NCBI RefSeq assembly: GCF_002727065.1
Contig: NZ_PDVP01000020.1
Span: 1 to 64,000, forward strand
Length of the DNA stretch: 64,000 nt
Direction: 5' to 3'
Source of the DNA: Zhengella mangrovi
GTDB lineage: Bacteria > Pseudomonadota > Alphaproteobacteria > Rhizobiales > Rhizobiaceae
The position numbers and the translations under genes were made by a program. How positions within the stretch are numbered: position 1 is the stretch's first letter; each line of letters begins with the position of its first letter. Below, in pieces: positions 46,626-54,526 of the stretch. Below the pieces are notes generated by a model. The model saw only the letters and a program-made list of their open reading frames with translations. It was not told the DNA's origin and searched no databases.

Positions 46626-48517
46626 GGTGTAGACGCCTCCGGCGTATCGGATGACGGATACGGCCAGATCAGTGTCGCCAACTGGAACAGACGCCCTGCC
46701 CGCTCGGCTATGTCGGCTTCGTTCCAGGCGTCACGCTCGTCGGTGCGCAGCCAGGCATTCAGCCTCAGATCACTGTCTTCGATGATCTTCTTGCGTTTTT
46801 CATCGAACGGGCCATTGCTGACAGAGGTATTCAAGGCCTGGGTCAGCAATGTGAGATTGCCGACCGTATGAATGATCCGCATCCGAGCCGTTTCGGCCGT
46901 TTCGTCGTTCAGAAGGGCGATGGTTTCCGCATAAGGATAATCCTCTAGCGATCCCTTCTGTGGAAGGAGATGTTCGACCGTCAGATTGGTAGGGATGGAG
47001 ACCGCCTCGTTCTTGGTGGTACGCAATTGCTCCTCAAGCGCGCGCAGAACCATGGCGCAGCGGTCGATGCGGGACTTCACATAGATTGGTTTCGTCAACC
47101 AACCGGCCTTGAATTCCTGGTCTGTTGGCCATTTTGCTGTCGGTTCGCTGGAGCGCAGAAGCTCGGCCCGTAGCGCATCAGCAATGTTCTCTCCCCCCTC
47201 GTCCGCACGTTTGAGCTTCACCAGAAGGCCCAGGAAGAAGCGGTTGTAATTCTTGTTGGTCCATTGACAGACGAAGCGGCGCACCAGCCAGGATTCAAGG
47301 TCGGTGAGGCAACGTTCGAGATCGGTACTGGAAAGCTTCGATTGGGGAAGGCCCGTCAAGAACAGCAAAGTTGGATAGACCGTGCTGGTGTCGAGGGATT
47401 TCAGGCGAGCGGCCAGTTTTGCCAGGCGAGAATTGCCCTCCGGCGCAACCAGTTTTCTGAACAGCGCGCTGTAGGTTTTGAGTTCGGAGAGAAACTCCTC
47501 AATCGATGATGACTGCTCATCCCGCCAGTCCTTGAATTCGCGGAACAGGCGCCCGATGGCGAGATCGGCTTCGGTCTTCATCACGAGGTAGTGGAAGATG
47601 AAAAGATCGATCCGCGGCCGCGTCAGGCGCCCCTGACGTTCCTGCACATGCCAAAAGCGGTCCTCGCCTGTAGTATCCGGACTCGCGAGTTTCAGATCAT
47701 CGAAGTCGCGCCAATAGGTGTTATAGAGACGATCGGTATCCAATGTCGGCTGATTGGATGCCTGAAGGAAAATGAAGTTCCGGATCAGGTCCGATGGTAG
47801 CAATGGCTGGCCACGGGCGTTCAAAGTCTCGAAGATCACCTGCGGATCGTCGGAATCCTCCAATTCAATGACGACGAATTGCAAGGCGGTTCGCAACGCC
47901 TGGGCAATGCTGTGCAGCCGATCTTCCTGCTCCTCCTTACTGCCGCCCGCTTCGACATACGTGCTGATGGCATCGTGGAAGAAGAGATAGGCCTCCGCCA
48001 TCCGCTTGAGCGGCGTGTTCTGGGTGTCATCGCGATCAAACTGGTCGCCGATCGCTGAAGGGCTTCCAGCCGTCATCACCTTTGAAAAGGTTTGACGATC
48101 GGCATTGGTGGGCCAGACCTTGAACCGTTCGTCGGAGGTTTCATCACGGACAGGATTCTTGGTGAGCCGGTCGAACGGTCCGTCACCCTCCGGGCTGCGG
48201 GCGTTTGCATAATCACGCAGAGCTGCAAGCAGAATCTGCAACGTCGTGAGACGCTGCTGCCCGTCGATGATCTCGGAGCGCGGCATGCTTCGTCCGACGA
48301 TCTTGTTGACGTTGAGGACAACGGCACCAAGGAAATGCGTCTTTCCATTTTGATTGTAAGGGTCTTCGAGCGCTGCTTCCGCCTGCCGCTGAATATCTTC
48401 CCAGAGAGGCTCCCACTGTTCCTCGCGTGTCCAGACATAGGACCGCTGATAAAGTGGCACGACATAGCGGCGTTCCCGCTCAAACATTTCATGAACGGTC
48501 AGTTTGTCAGGCTTCAT
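46622..48517 (-). CDS. DUF262/DUF1524 (GmrSD-like) nuclease
   Basis: The 631-residue protein has an N-terminal DUF262 domain with YVVPLYQRSYVW (residues 18-29) and IIDGQQRLTTLQ (83-94), the conserved nucleotide-handling motifs. A C-terminal DUF1524 HNH-type domain follows, with EHLLPQ (about 515-520) and IHTVGNLTLL...LN.S.SN..F..K. In GmrSD and BrxU these two domains cut modified (glucosylated or hydroxymethylated) phage DNA with NTP hydrolysis. It opens the enzyme part of the operon and overlaps both neighbours by 4 bases. Confidence 0.88.
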   Translation of the reverse strand: MKPDKLTVHEMFERERRYVVPLYQRSYVWTREEQWEPLWEDIQRQAEAALEDPYNQNGKTHFLGAVVLNVNKIVGRSMPRSEIIDGQQRLTTLQILLAALRDYANARSPEGDGPFDRLTKNPVRDETSDERFKVWPTNADRQTFSKVMTAGSPSAIGDQFDRDDTQNTPLKRMAEAYLFFHDAISTYVEAGGSKEEQEDRLHSIAQALRTALQFVVIELEDSDDPQVIFETLNARGQPLLPSDLIRNFIFLQASNQPTLDTDRLYNTYWRDFDDLKLASPDTTGEDRFWHVQERQGRLTRPRIDLFIFHYLVMKTEADLAIGRLFREFKDWRDEQSSSIEEFLSELKTYSALFRKLVAPEGNSRLAKLAARLKSLDTSTVYPTLLFLTGLPQSKLSSTDLERCLTDLESWLVRRFVCQWTNKNYNRFFLGLLVKLKRADEGGENIADALRAELLRSSEPTAKWPTDQEFKAGWLTKPIYVKSRIDRCAMVLRALEEQLRTTKNEAVSIPTNLTVEHLLPQKGSLEDYPYAETIALLNDETAETARMRIIHTVGNLTLLTQALNTSVSNGPFDEKRKKIIEDSDLRLNAWLRTDERDAWNEADIAERAGRLFQLATLIWPYPSSDTPEASTP

Positions 48518-48690
48518 GGCAACTCTTTGGGTGTCGGTTTGGGTTTGTCGCTCGAATTGTGCTCGACATAACTGCGCATGAACTCCCGCAGGACCTGAGC
48601 AGCGGGCTTGTCCTGGGCACGACAGACATCAAGAAATCGCTGTCTGAGTGACCGATCAATGCGGATACGAAAGCCAACGTCTTTTTCCAT
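48514..48690 (-). CDS. Ribbon-helix-helix regulator heading the operon
   Basis: The 58-residue protein starts MEKDVGFRIRIDRSLRQRFLDVCRAQDKPAAQVLREFMRSYVEH: an N-terminal strand (GFRIRID) and two helices make a typical MetJ/Arc fold. The ATG at 48690 fits the fold; a 77-residue form from 48747 would add an unrelated head. It overlaps the DUF262 start by ATGA. I infer that it represses the operon, perhaps holding back the nucleases until methylation is complete. Confidence 0.75.
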   Translation of the reverse strand: MEKDVGFRIRIDRSLRQRFLDVCRAQDKPAAQVLREFMRSYVEHNSSDKPKPTPKELP

Positions 48691-48697
48691 TTGAAGA

Positions 48698-48705
48698 GTG
48701 TACAC
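48698..48705 (-). promoter_or_regulatory. GTGTACAC palindrome upstream of the restriction operon
   Basis: A perfect 8-base palindrome lies 7 bases before the start of the ribbon-helix-helix gene. A related GTGTATCC is 5 bases further upstream on the same strand. It could be the operator of the operon's own regulator. Short, so weak evidence. Confidence 0.3.
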
Positions 48706-48822
48706 AATGGATACACCGGCAAACAGCTTTTCACAGGATTCATCCACGGCTATCTTCTATTGAAATTGAAATCAAATACACGCAATAGGACACAGAGGCC
48801 CAAAGGGTGGCTGGTAAGTTTC

Positions 48823-48864
48823 CCCCGTATCTGCCTTACACCCCCAAGGGGTCGAAGGGGATCG
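48823..48864 (+). repeat. Module-border direct repeat, copy A
   Basis: The sequence CCCCGTATCTGCCTTACACC (continuing CC) is followed a few bases later by TCGAAGGGGATC. The same two blocks occur in the same orientation at 54400-54465 with a longer insert between them. Copy A lies in the 265-base gap between the restriction operon promoter and the tandem paralogues. Confidence 0.75.
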
Positions 48865-48955
48865 TCCTGCTCACCCGTGCAGAGCATGCGCTGCCTGGAC
48901 GGGCTGAACTGAAACCTCGATCCCTGATTGGAATAAGCAGAAGGACCAAAGCCGC

Positions 48956-49267
48956 TCAATTCGGGCGCGGCGGAATATAGTCGTGTTTCGTGCCGCTGAT
49001 TGCATTCATCAACGACTTCCATGTCCGAACCAGATCATGAGCGATCAGCGCGTCGGGCGCATCTGCTCCCCGGTCCATCGCTCTTGTGCCGATCTCGATG
49101 ATCCTGTTTCGATGGTATGTGACATCGGTATAGAGCAACAGCACACCCGCTCGGTTGAACTGCTCCTCGCCCGCTTGCTTTCGCCTGATCTGCTCGTGAT
49201 AGGCGCGGCACAACATGTCGAGGAATTCACGGGCCTCTGCCACATCGCGCCGTTCATCCTCGGTCAT
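48956..49267 (-). CDS. Uncharacterised tandem paralogue, copy 2
   Basis: This 103-residue protein reads MTEDERRDVAEAREFLDMLCRAYHEQIRRK and ends SGTKHDYIPPRPN. It aligns along its full length with the previous gene's product (shared AR(E/D)FL.M..RAYHE, LL..D...HR..I..I, W.SL..A..G...(Y/F)IPP). It is soluble and mostly helical. Start ATG 49267 overlaps the upstream gene stop by ATGA. I do not recognise the family. Such pairs can form heterodimers. Confidence 0.65.
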   Translation of the reverse strand: MTEDERRDVAEAREFLDMLCRAYHEQIRRKQAGEEQFNRAGVLLLYTDVTYHRNRIIEIGTRAMDRGADAPDALIAHDLVRTWKSLMNAISGTKHDYIPPRPN

Positions 49268-49575
49268 GCCGCAGCCTCGGGTGGTATGAACTTCGGCCTG
49301 TTGCCGTTCACTGCCGCCCAAAGCGACCGCCATGTCGAATCCATGAACAGCAGCTCAGCATTGGGCGGCTCTTTGCCCTCATCAAGGGCGTCAATAGCAA
49401 TGCGCGCGATCTCGCGACGGTAATGCTCGCAATCGGCAAAGAGGACCATGACGGCTTTGGGCGATATCTCCGGAGCGCCAGAGGCGCGGCGGCGCCAAAC
49501 CTCATGGTAGGCGCGCTGCATCATGACAAGGAAGTCGCGGGCTTCCCCTATGAGTGTCAGGTCGTGATCGGTCAT
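49264..49575 (-). CDS. Uncharacterised tandem paralogue, copy 1
   Basis: The 103-residue product begins MTDHDLTLIGEARDFLVMMQRAYHEVWRRR and ends NGNRPKFIPPEAAA. It is the homologue of its downstream neighbour, which overlaps it by ATGA. It has a short helical fold without signal peptide or known motif. It lies 45 bases downstream of a ParE-type toxin gene transcribed in the same direction. Confidence 0.65.
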   Translation of the reverse strand: MTDHDLTLIGEARDFLVMMQRAYHEVWRRRASGAPEISPKAVMVLFADCEHYRREIARIAIDALDEGKEPPNAELLFMDSTWRSLWAAVNGNRPKFIPPEAAA

Positions 49576-49620
49576 GGCGCGATTCTAGCAAGGCCGGTGG
49601 CAATTCTGAATCCCTTGAAA

Positions 49621-50106
49621 TCAGAAACCATTCAGACCGCCCCGCCCCGGCCATTTTCCATGAAGCCTGGGCGGAATTGGCGCTTTGGCCGGCTGGCCTT
49701 GGTCCGGCCGCATGAAATACGGGATCAGGATCCGGGCAACAACAATGCCGTCGCCGCGATAGCGAAAATAGATGTCGTGCTTGCGGGTTCGGAACCGCCA
49801 GAACGCAAAGCCATCGCAACTGTAGCGCCTGCTGATTCCTTTGCCATCAGCAATCATATCGATATAGGCCCGCGCGGCCCGCGCATCAGCTTCACCATAG
49901 GCTTGCGCCATCTGCCGCAGATCATCTTCTGCCTGGCGCGACAAGGCCACCCGGCCGCATAGCGCAGCCGTTTCCGCATCAGCGAAACCCTCTGCCAGGA
50001 TTGCCGCGAAACGTGTGCTTCTTTCTGCGGGCGTGAGGGCATTCCAACGGTTTCGCTCGGCGTCGCCAGGAGCCGCGCGAGGCAGGATATCAGGTCCGAT
50101 GGTCAT
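49621..50106 (-). CDS. ParE/RelE-like toxin with N-terminal extension
   Basis: The 161-residue protein ends with a ParE-like half: EADARAARAYIDMIADGKGISRRYSCDGFAFWRFRTRKHDIYFRYRGDGIVVARILIPYF. The strand pattern and the final ILIPYF/RILIP resemble ParE toxins (gyrase poisons). The first 70 residues (LTPAERSTRFAAILAEGFADAETAALCGRVALSRQAEDD) are an unusual extra helical part. Its gene lies 25 bases after the likely antitoxin. Start ATG 50106 is one of two candidates. Confidence 0.6.
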   Translation of the reverse strand: MTIGPDILPRAAPGDAERNRWNALTPAERSTRFAAILAEGFADAETAALCGRVALSRQAEDDLRQMAQAYGEADARAARAYIDMIADGKGISRRYSCDGFAFWRFRTRKHDIYFRYRGDGIVVARILIPYFMRPDQGQPAKAPIPPRLHGKWPGRGGLNGF

Positions 50107-50131
50107 GGAGTCCTTCCCCACGTTTCGGCCG

Positions 50132-50350
50132 CTAGTAAGGCACCGCACGCCAGTTTTCGAAATGCGGACTGTAGACGTCATCCAGCAATTCGCCAGCGAT
50201 CTGTTCCACCGTCCAATGCGGCTCCTCGAAAGGCAATCCCAGACGCCGTGCGCCTAGAAAGGTGCGGTTGAGCGTGTCGGCCTTCAACCTGTCATAGGTA
50301 TGTTCATCGATCTCAATCGTGAGCGTCACGGTTCTGGGTTTCTCGGTCAT
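50132..50350 (-). CDS. Likely antitoxin of the ParE-like toxin
   Basis: The 72-residue product starts MTEKPRTVTLTIEIDEHTYDRLKADTLNR, a beta strand plus helix like the DNA-binding head of ribbon-helix-helix antitoxins, and ends with an acidic, aromatic tail (WTVEQIAGELLDDVYSPHFENW) that could cover a toxin. It lies just upstream of the ParE-like gene in the same direction. The pairing is inferred from order and size. Confidence 0.55.
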   Translation of the reverse strand: MTEKPRTVTLTIEIDEHTYDRLKADTLNRTFLGARRLGLPFEEPHWTVEQIAGELLDDVYSPHFENWRAVPY

Positions 50351-50536
50351 GGGTGTCCTTCGGCAAAATGAGAAAGCGCTCTTCCTCCCGCACAACCCGT
50401 TCCGCGCATCGACTTGTGATGGTCTGCGCGGCTCACGGGCGCCAGATCAATATGATCACCTGGCGCAATGGCCCTGCAAGAAGTCGATTGCGATACGCAA
50501 TGAACCGATCCTATCGTACCAGTCGATCCCGGAAAC

Positions 50537-51610
50537 CTACCCCTTTTCATGGCTACCGATATCGTCGGCTGCCAACAAAGGCTGTTTGCGCAATTCGCGC
50601 TCACCCTGGAGAATCCGGCGGCCAAGATCATCCTTCATCTTAGACATGGAGTCGCGCGCGGCGAGAATGGCGGCCAGCACCGACGCAACCGCAACGACCC
50701 AAAAAATGAGGTGCTGGTTTGTCATGAGGTGCGCTTTCGCATCGAAACCAAAAAGATAGCCGGACAGATAGCCGCTCGCCCCGATAACAAACACGGTCGC
50801 AATCGTCGTCGCGATGAGGACGCCTACACCAAGGAAGAAGCCGTAGAGGAATCTCATGACGGCGTTGAGCGCGGGCGATGTTGTGACAAGCTGGCGCGGC
50901 TCCAGCCGAGAAAGCGTGCGCCAATAGCAATCCTGAAGGTAGAAGCTGACGACGCCAAACACGAATCCGGCGAAGACGAAGATCGTGAGCCAGCCCGATC
51001 CGGATTGATCGGAGGAGAAAGAGGCCTTGCCGATCGGAATGCCCGTGGCGAGATCATGGATGATGGCGACGAAGACGATCCCGAAAATGATCATGACGAC
51101 GATGGCCGCAGCCAGCCCGGACAGCCCCTCGGAACTGGTAAACTCCTCGTAGAAGGCCTCTCTGATATCCGCCGTCGAAAACATCGCGGCGGCGGCTCCG
51201 AGACCCATGACTGCAAAAACGCCAAACCAGAATAGCGGCGTGACGAGCGCGAACAAGCCAAGGCAGGTCAGGAAACCCCAAAAGAGATCGCTTTTGGCAC
51301 TCGCACTGACATAGGAAAGACCACCGGGTGCAGTGAGCGCATCATAAGCGAATGGAGCGACCACGAAGAGCAGGAATCCAAAGAAGACGAACTTCTGCAG
51401 CGGATTGAAGTCGCTGAGGAGGTCAAGATCAGCTCCTCCACCGCCGCCGCCACGGGAACCATGAAGACGTTCCGCGGCCTCACTTGAACGACGAAGCCGC
51501 TCCCTTTCCTGTTGCTGCCGATGCTTTTCATGGCCGAGGTAACCGCCCCAACCTGGCGCGGACGAATCCCCCGACGATCCCCTCATATGATCCCAGTGAA
51601 AATTCGACAT
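50537..51610 (-). CDS. Polytopic membrane protein of unknown function
   Basis: The 357-residue protein has a soluble head of about 70 residues rich in Gln, Arg, Glu and a GGGGGG run, then about eight hydrophobic segments (KFVFFGFLLFVVAPFAYD, LFWGFLTCLGLFALVTPLFWFGVFAVMGLG, GLAAAIVVMIIFGIVFVAII, LTIFVFAGFVFGVVSFYL, and more), and a charged tail. GGAGG lies 8 bases before ATG 51610. No family recognised. It stands alone in the cargo block. Confidence 0.6.
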   Translation of the reverse strand: MSNFHWDHMRGSSGDSSAPGWGGYLGHEKHRQQQERERLRRSSEAAERLHGSRGGGGGGADLDLLSDFNPLQKFVFFGFLLFVVAPFAYDALTAPGGLSYVSASAKSDLFWGFLTCLGLFALVTPLFWFGVFAVMGLGAAAAMFSTADIREAFYEEFTSSEGLSGLAAAIVVMIIFGIVFVAIIHDLATGIPIGKASFSSDQSGSGWLTIFVFAGFVFGVVSFYLQDCYWRTLSRLEPRQLVTTSPALNAVMRFLYGFFLGVGVLIATTIATVFVIGASGYLSGYLFGFDAKAHLMTNQHLIFWVVAVASVLAAILAARDSMSKMKDDLGRRILQGERELRKQPLLAADDIGSHEKG

Positions 51611-51857
51611 CGACAAGGCCTCCACAACGAAAGGGGTCCCTTTTGTCTAGGTTTCCATATTTCGACATTGTCGGGCTTGCCGGATCGGGTTTCCTGTGAT
51701 TCCATTTACGCATACGTTTCCGGATCCGTTGTTTTCCGCGGGTTTCAAAAGGGACACCTTCTGATAGCTTATGAAGCGGGCTCAGACGGCAATTAAGTAA
51801 TTGATATAATTTTATTTTTGCCTTGAGCCCGGCAAAACGGGGAGGCATACTTGAAGA

Positions 51858-52445
51858 ATGAAAATCGGCTATGTCCGTGTATCGGATGATCAACAGCTTG
51901 AAACATTGCAGATCGATGCGTTGTTGGCGGCCGGATGCGAGGTAATCTACAGCGATCACGGCGTTTCCGGTTCTGCAGTTATGCGCAAGGGCCTGGATGC
52001 TGTATTGGCGGAATTGTCTGCCGGCGACACATTCATGGTCTGGAAGATTGATCGTCTTGGACGCTCGACCATCCACCTTTTATTGCTTCTCGACGGACTA
52101 AGACAGCGGGGGGTCGGTTTCGTATCGCTGACACAAGGCATTGATACGACAACCGCCGTCGGACGCATGGTCTACGGCCAATTAGCCGTTTTCGCGGAAT
52201 TCGAGCGCGAACAGATCAGAGAGCGGACCCGCGCGGGGATGGCGGCAGCAAAGCGTCGGGGAAAGCATGTTGGCCGGCCGCCATTGCTGACCATCGGACA
52301 GGTTGATGCGGCAGTCTCTCGGCTCAATGCCCAGGAAAATACGATCACTGGAATGGCACGAGACTACGGCGTGGCACCTTTGACGCTCAGCCGGGCAATT
52401 AAGAAACGCCAGCAATCCCGCAAGCTTGGGAAGAACCTCGCCTAA
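51858..52445 (+). CDS. Serine recombinase (resolvase/invertase family)
   Basis: The 195-residue enzyme has the catalytic N-terminus MKIGYVRVSDDQQ (Ser9), then WKIDRLGRS, GRMVYGQLAVFAEFEREQIRERTRAGMAAAKRRG, and a C-terminal helix-turn-helix (TGMARDYGVAPLTLSRAIKK). It resolves or inverts DNA at short sites. It is transcribed rightward from a region after a polytopic membrane gene. No target transposon is adjacent, although IS-end-like repeats lie just after it. Confidence 0.88.
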   Translation: MKIGYVRVSDDQQLETLQIDALLAAGCEVIYSDHGVSGSAVMRKGLDAVLAELSAGDTFMVWKIDRLGRSTIHLLLLLDGLRQRGVGFVSLTQGIDTTTAVGRMVYGQLAVFAEFEREQIRERTRAGMAAAKRRGKHVGRPPLLTIGQVDAAVSRLNAQENTITGMARDYGVAPLTLSRAIKKRQQSRKLGKNLA

Positions 52446-52796
52446 TTGTTTAATGGACAACTCCGGAAACCTTCATTCCACACTGGAGGGAAGCTTCGGC
52501 GACATTGCCGAATTCCCTGGCCAACTCCAGAACGTACCGACACTGTTGTGCCAACTTGCCGACGGCGTCACGCGGGATCGACTTCTTCCCTGTTGGTAAT
52601 CGTCCCATGGGTCTTCCTCCTCCCCGCAAGACGCACGGTAAAAAAATTAAATGGACACACAGCCTTCCCAATCAGGCCTGTCTCCGGAGGTGACCAGGTT
52701 AAGTGGACACATGGAGGAAGTATGTTCTTGATTTTTCCGATTGAATGTAATCATCTTTGGAAAATTAGCATCGTGATATCGCGGGAGGTTTTTTAA
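52446..52796. other. Gene-free stretch with three TTAAnTGGACA-type repeats
   Basis: The motif TTAATGGACA (52450), TTAAATGGACAC (about 52647) and TTAAGTGGACAC (about 52699) occurs three times in the same orientation. Such ends resemble the termini or target junctions of insertion sequences. A minus-strand open frame (52450-52608, 52 residues, MGRLPTGKKSIPRDAVGKLA...) lies between them and may be a fragment. There is no complete transposase. I read this as the remnant of one or more deleted IS copies. Confidence 0.4.
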
Positions 52797-53306
52797 ATGC
52801 GGACACTCTCGTTTTCTTTTTTATTATCTATCCTAATTGTTTTCCCAGTTCGCCATGCATCTGCGGATTTGACCATCTGCAACAAGGCAGGACATACGAT
52901 CAGCTTTGCAATTGTATCGGATTTTTGGAACAACTACTATCAGTCATACTTATACCGAGCTACAGGATGGCGCCATATCGGTGATGGTGTTTGCAGAAAA
53001 GTGGTCGAAAGCAGAGATCCAATCCAAGCATTTTTGTCTGTAAAAGCTATCCGCGATGACTACGAACCATATATGATCCCGACTGACGCAGTGAATTGGG
53101 ATAACTTGCCCTGGAAAGAAGGCGTCTCCGGGATGGCAAAGTTTTTCTGCATTTCAAACAAGGATCCATTCAATTATGTGATCCGATATTTGTATCAGCT
53201 TGATTCTTGTCAAAAGAATCAGTACAAACAATTATTTAATATATTTATCGCGACCAAAAAGAATCAAAATCTTTCTTTAGACATCACATCACCGAAAGAC
53301 CCCTAG
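52797..53306 (+). CDS. Exported DUF1036-like protein, AT-rich gene
   Basis: The 169-residue protein has a signal peptide (LLSILIVFPVRHASA) and a DUF1036-like core: DLTICNKAGHTISFAIVSDF...GWRHIGDGVCRKVVES, then Tyr/Asp-rich parts and two further cysteines (FFCISN, LDSCQKNQ). The gene is much more AT-rich than the chromosome and uses rare codons, a sign of transfer. Its stop overlaps that of a convergent lipoprotein gene. Function unknown. Confidence 0.7.
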   Translation: MRTLSFSFLLSILIVFPVRHASADLTICNKAGHTISFAIVSDFWNNYYQSYLYRATGWRHIGDGVCRKVVESRDPIQAFLSVKAIRDDYEPYMIPTDAVNWDNLPWKEGVSGMAKFFCISNKDPFNYVIRYLYQLDSCQKNQYKQLFNIFIATKKNQNLSLDITSPKDP

Positions 53307-54217
53307 TCTGAATCATAAATTTTTCCATCAGCATAAAACCATTCTTGGCTATCATAGCTAAAGATATACTTATCTTTTTCGACCTCCTTGCACTTAAGAT
53401 AAGTGCACATAAAAAGATTTGTTTTTGTCCTTCTGATTTCGTCATCAATAAATTTTTGTATCGCCGACAGATCATTTTTTGAGATCTTTCGATTTCCCAA
53501 ATTATCATAGCGCTTTGCTTTTTCAGTAGTATCACTTTTAGCACTCACACTAGGTTTTTGGACATCTTCCTTTTTATCATGCCGCTTCTTCGCCGAAGGG
53601 CATTTGGGCTGACCACAATTTTTCGTCGCAGCAACCATCTCGGAATATTTCGACGATGCACCTTCTACATCTAGATCTAAGACGTAAACCTCGGCTCCTA
53701 AATTCCCCAAAGAGATGGGAAGAAGCGGAAGTTTGCTGAGAGGCCCCAAACTCTTTATGTTGTAGTAGCCGTTTTCCTTCGTTGGCTTTCCTAAACCTGC
53801 CGCCTCGGAAATCTGCTCTACATTCAGCCAAAGCACTTTGAACGCGGGAGGGGTATCGTCAACTTCAGCATTTCCATCATTTGCAGGAACTCTTTGAAAA
53901 TACAGATAGTAATATATTCCACTTGAACGGTCTTTAAATTGTGCAAGGACATATTTTTTGGAATCCTGTCCAGTTTGCTCTAAAAATATAATATCATCAT
54001 ATTCTTTAGTTTCGTAGACTGGACGATCTATATTCCTTTTTTTCCTAAGAATTCCATAGCGGTGAGTGAAAAATAATGCGACCTTATCTGGAAACAATTC
54101 TTCGGCATATTGATAGTCATTTTCAAACAAGGGGGTCTCGGAGCTCAAACATCCGGTAAGCGGCAACAATGAAGCGAACAACAAACTGGTTTGGATCAAA
54201 CGGCGAAATGTTCTCAT
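53303..54217 (-). CDS. AT-rich putative lipoprotein of unknown function
   Basis: The 304-residue protein has a lipoprotein signal (SLLFASLLPLTGC, lipobox LTGC). A beta-rich N-terminal domain (VALFFTHRYGILRKK; KYVLAQFKDRSSGIYYYLYFQRV; AFKVLWLNVEQI) is followed by a Lys/Ser-rich linker (about 200-240) and a small C-terminal domain with CTYLKC and EWFYADGKIYDSD. It converges on the DUF1036-like gene; both are exported and AT-rich, so they probably arrived together. Confidence 0.65.
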   Translation of the reverse strand: MRTFRRLIQTSLLFASLLPLTGCLSSETPLFENDYQYAEELFPDKVALFFTHRYGILRKKRNIDRPVYETKEYDDIIFLEQTGQDSKKYVLAQFKDRSSGIYYYLYFQRVPANDGNAEVDDTPPAFKVLWLNVEQISEAAGLGKPTKENGYYNIKSLGPLSKLPLLPISLGNLGAEVYVLDLDVEGASSKYSEMVAATKNCGQPKCPSAKKRHDKKEDVQKPSVSAKSDTTEKAKRYDNLGNRKISKNDLSAIQKFIDDEIRRTKTNLFMCTYLKCKEVEKDKYIFSYDSQEWFYADGKIYDSD

Positions 54218-54526
54218 TATCTCGCTCTCATTGCATCTATTGCGCTTCGAGACTATCGACTTGGTTTTTTGATAGCAATCCTCTTCTGTATTGGATGCGC
54301 TACGCGTGATGACCTACCACGGATAATTTCCTCCATTTGGGATTAGAGTCCGGCCATGAATGTTCCGATTTGGCGGGAGAACGTCACATTTTATAATATC
54401 CCCGTATCTGCCTTACACCCCTTCCCTGCCAAGCCGGCTTGGTGCGGGTGGGATCGAAGGGGATCCTCTAGGGCAATGGCAGTTGACATTGCCCCGAAGC
54501 CGCGATCCCGAAAGGAGGGGCACGGC
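54218..54526. other. Intergenic region holding the second border repeat
   Basis: There is no gene in this stretch. GC content rises sharply at about 54415, right at the border repeat (54400-54465). The right part precedes the end of the ardC gene and is GC-rich like the plasmid backbone. Confidence 0.5.
54400..54465 (+). repeat. Module-border direct repeat, copy B
   Basis: CCCCGTATCTGCCTTACACC (continuing CC) and, 32 bases on, TCGAAGGGGATC repeat the two blocks of 48823-48864 in the same orientation. In copy B the blocks are separated by a GC-rich insert that contains the hairpin CCAAGCCGGCTTGG. Left of it DNA is AT-rich, right of it GC-rich. The two copies enclose the cargo block 48.9-54.4 kb. 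Confidence 0.75.

Noticed and set aside
40605-48690. Assignment as BREX or DISARM
   Set aside because: There is no PglZ, BrxC, BrxL, DrmA, DrmB or phospholipase D protein in the operon. Only a methyltransferase and helicase are shared.
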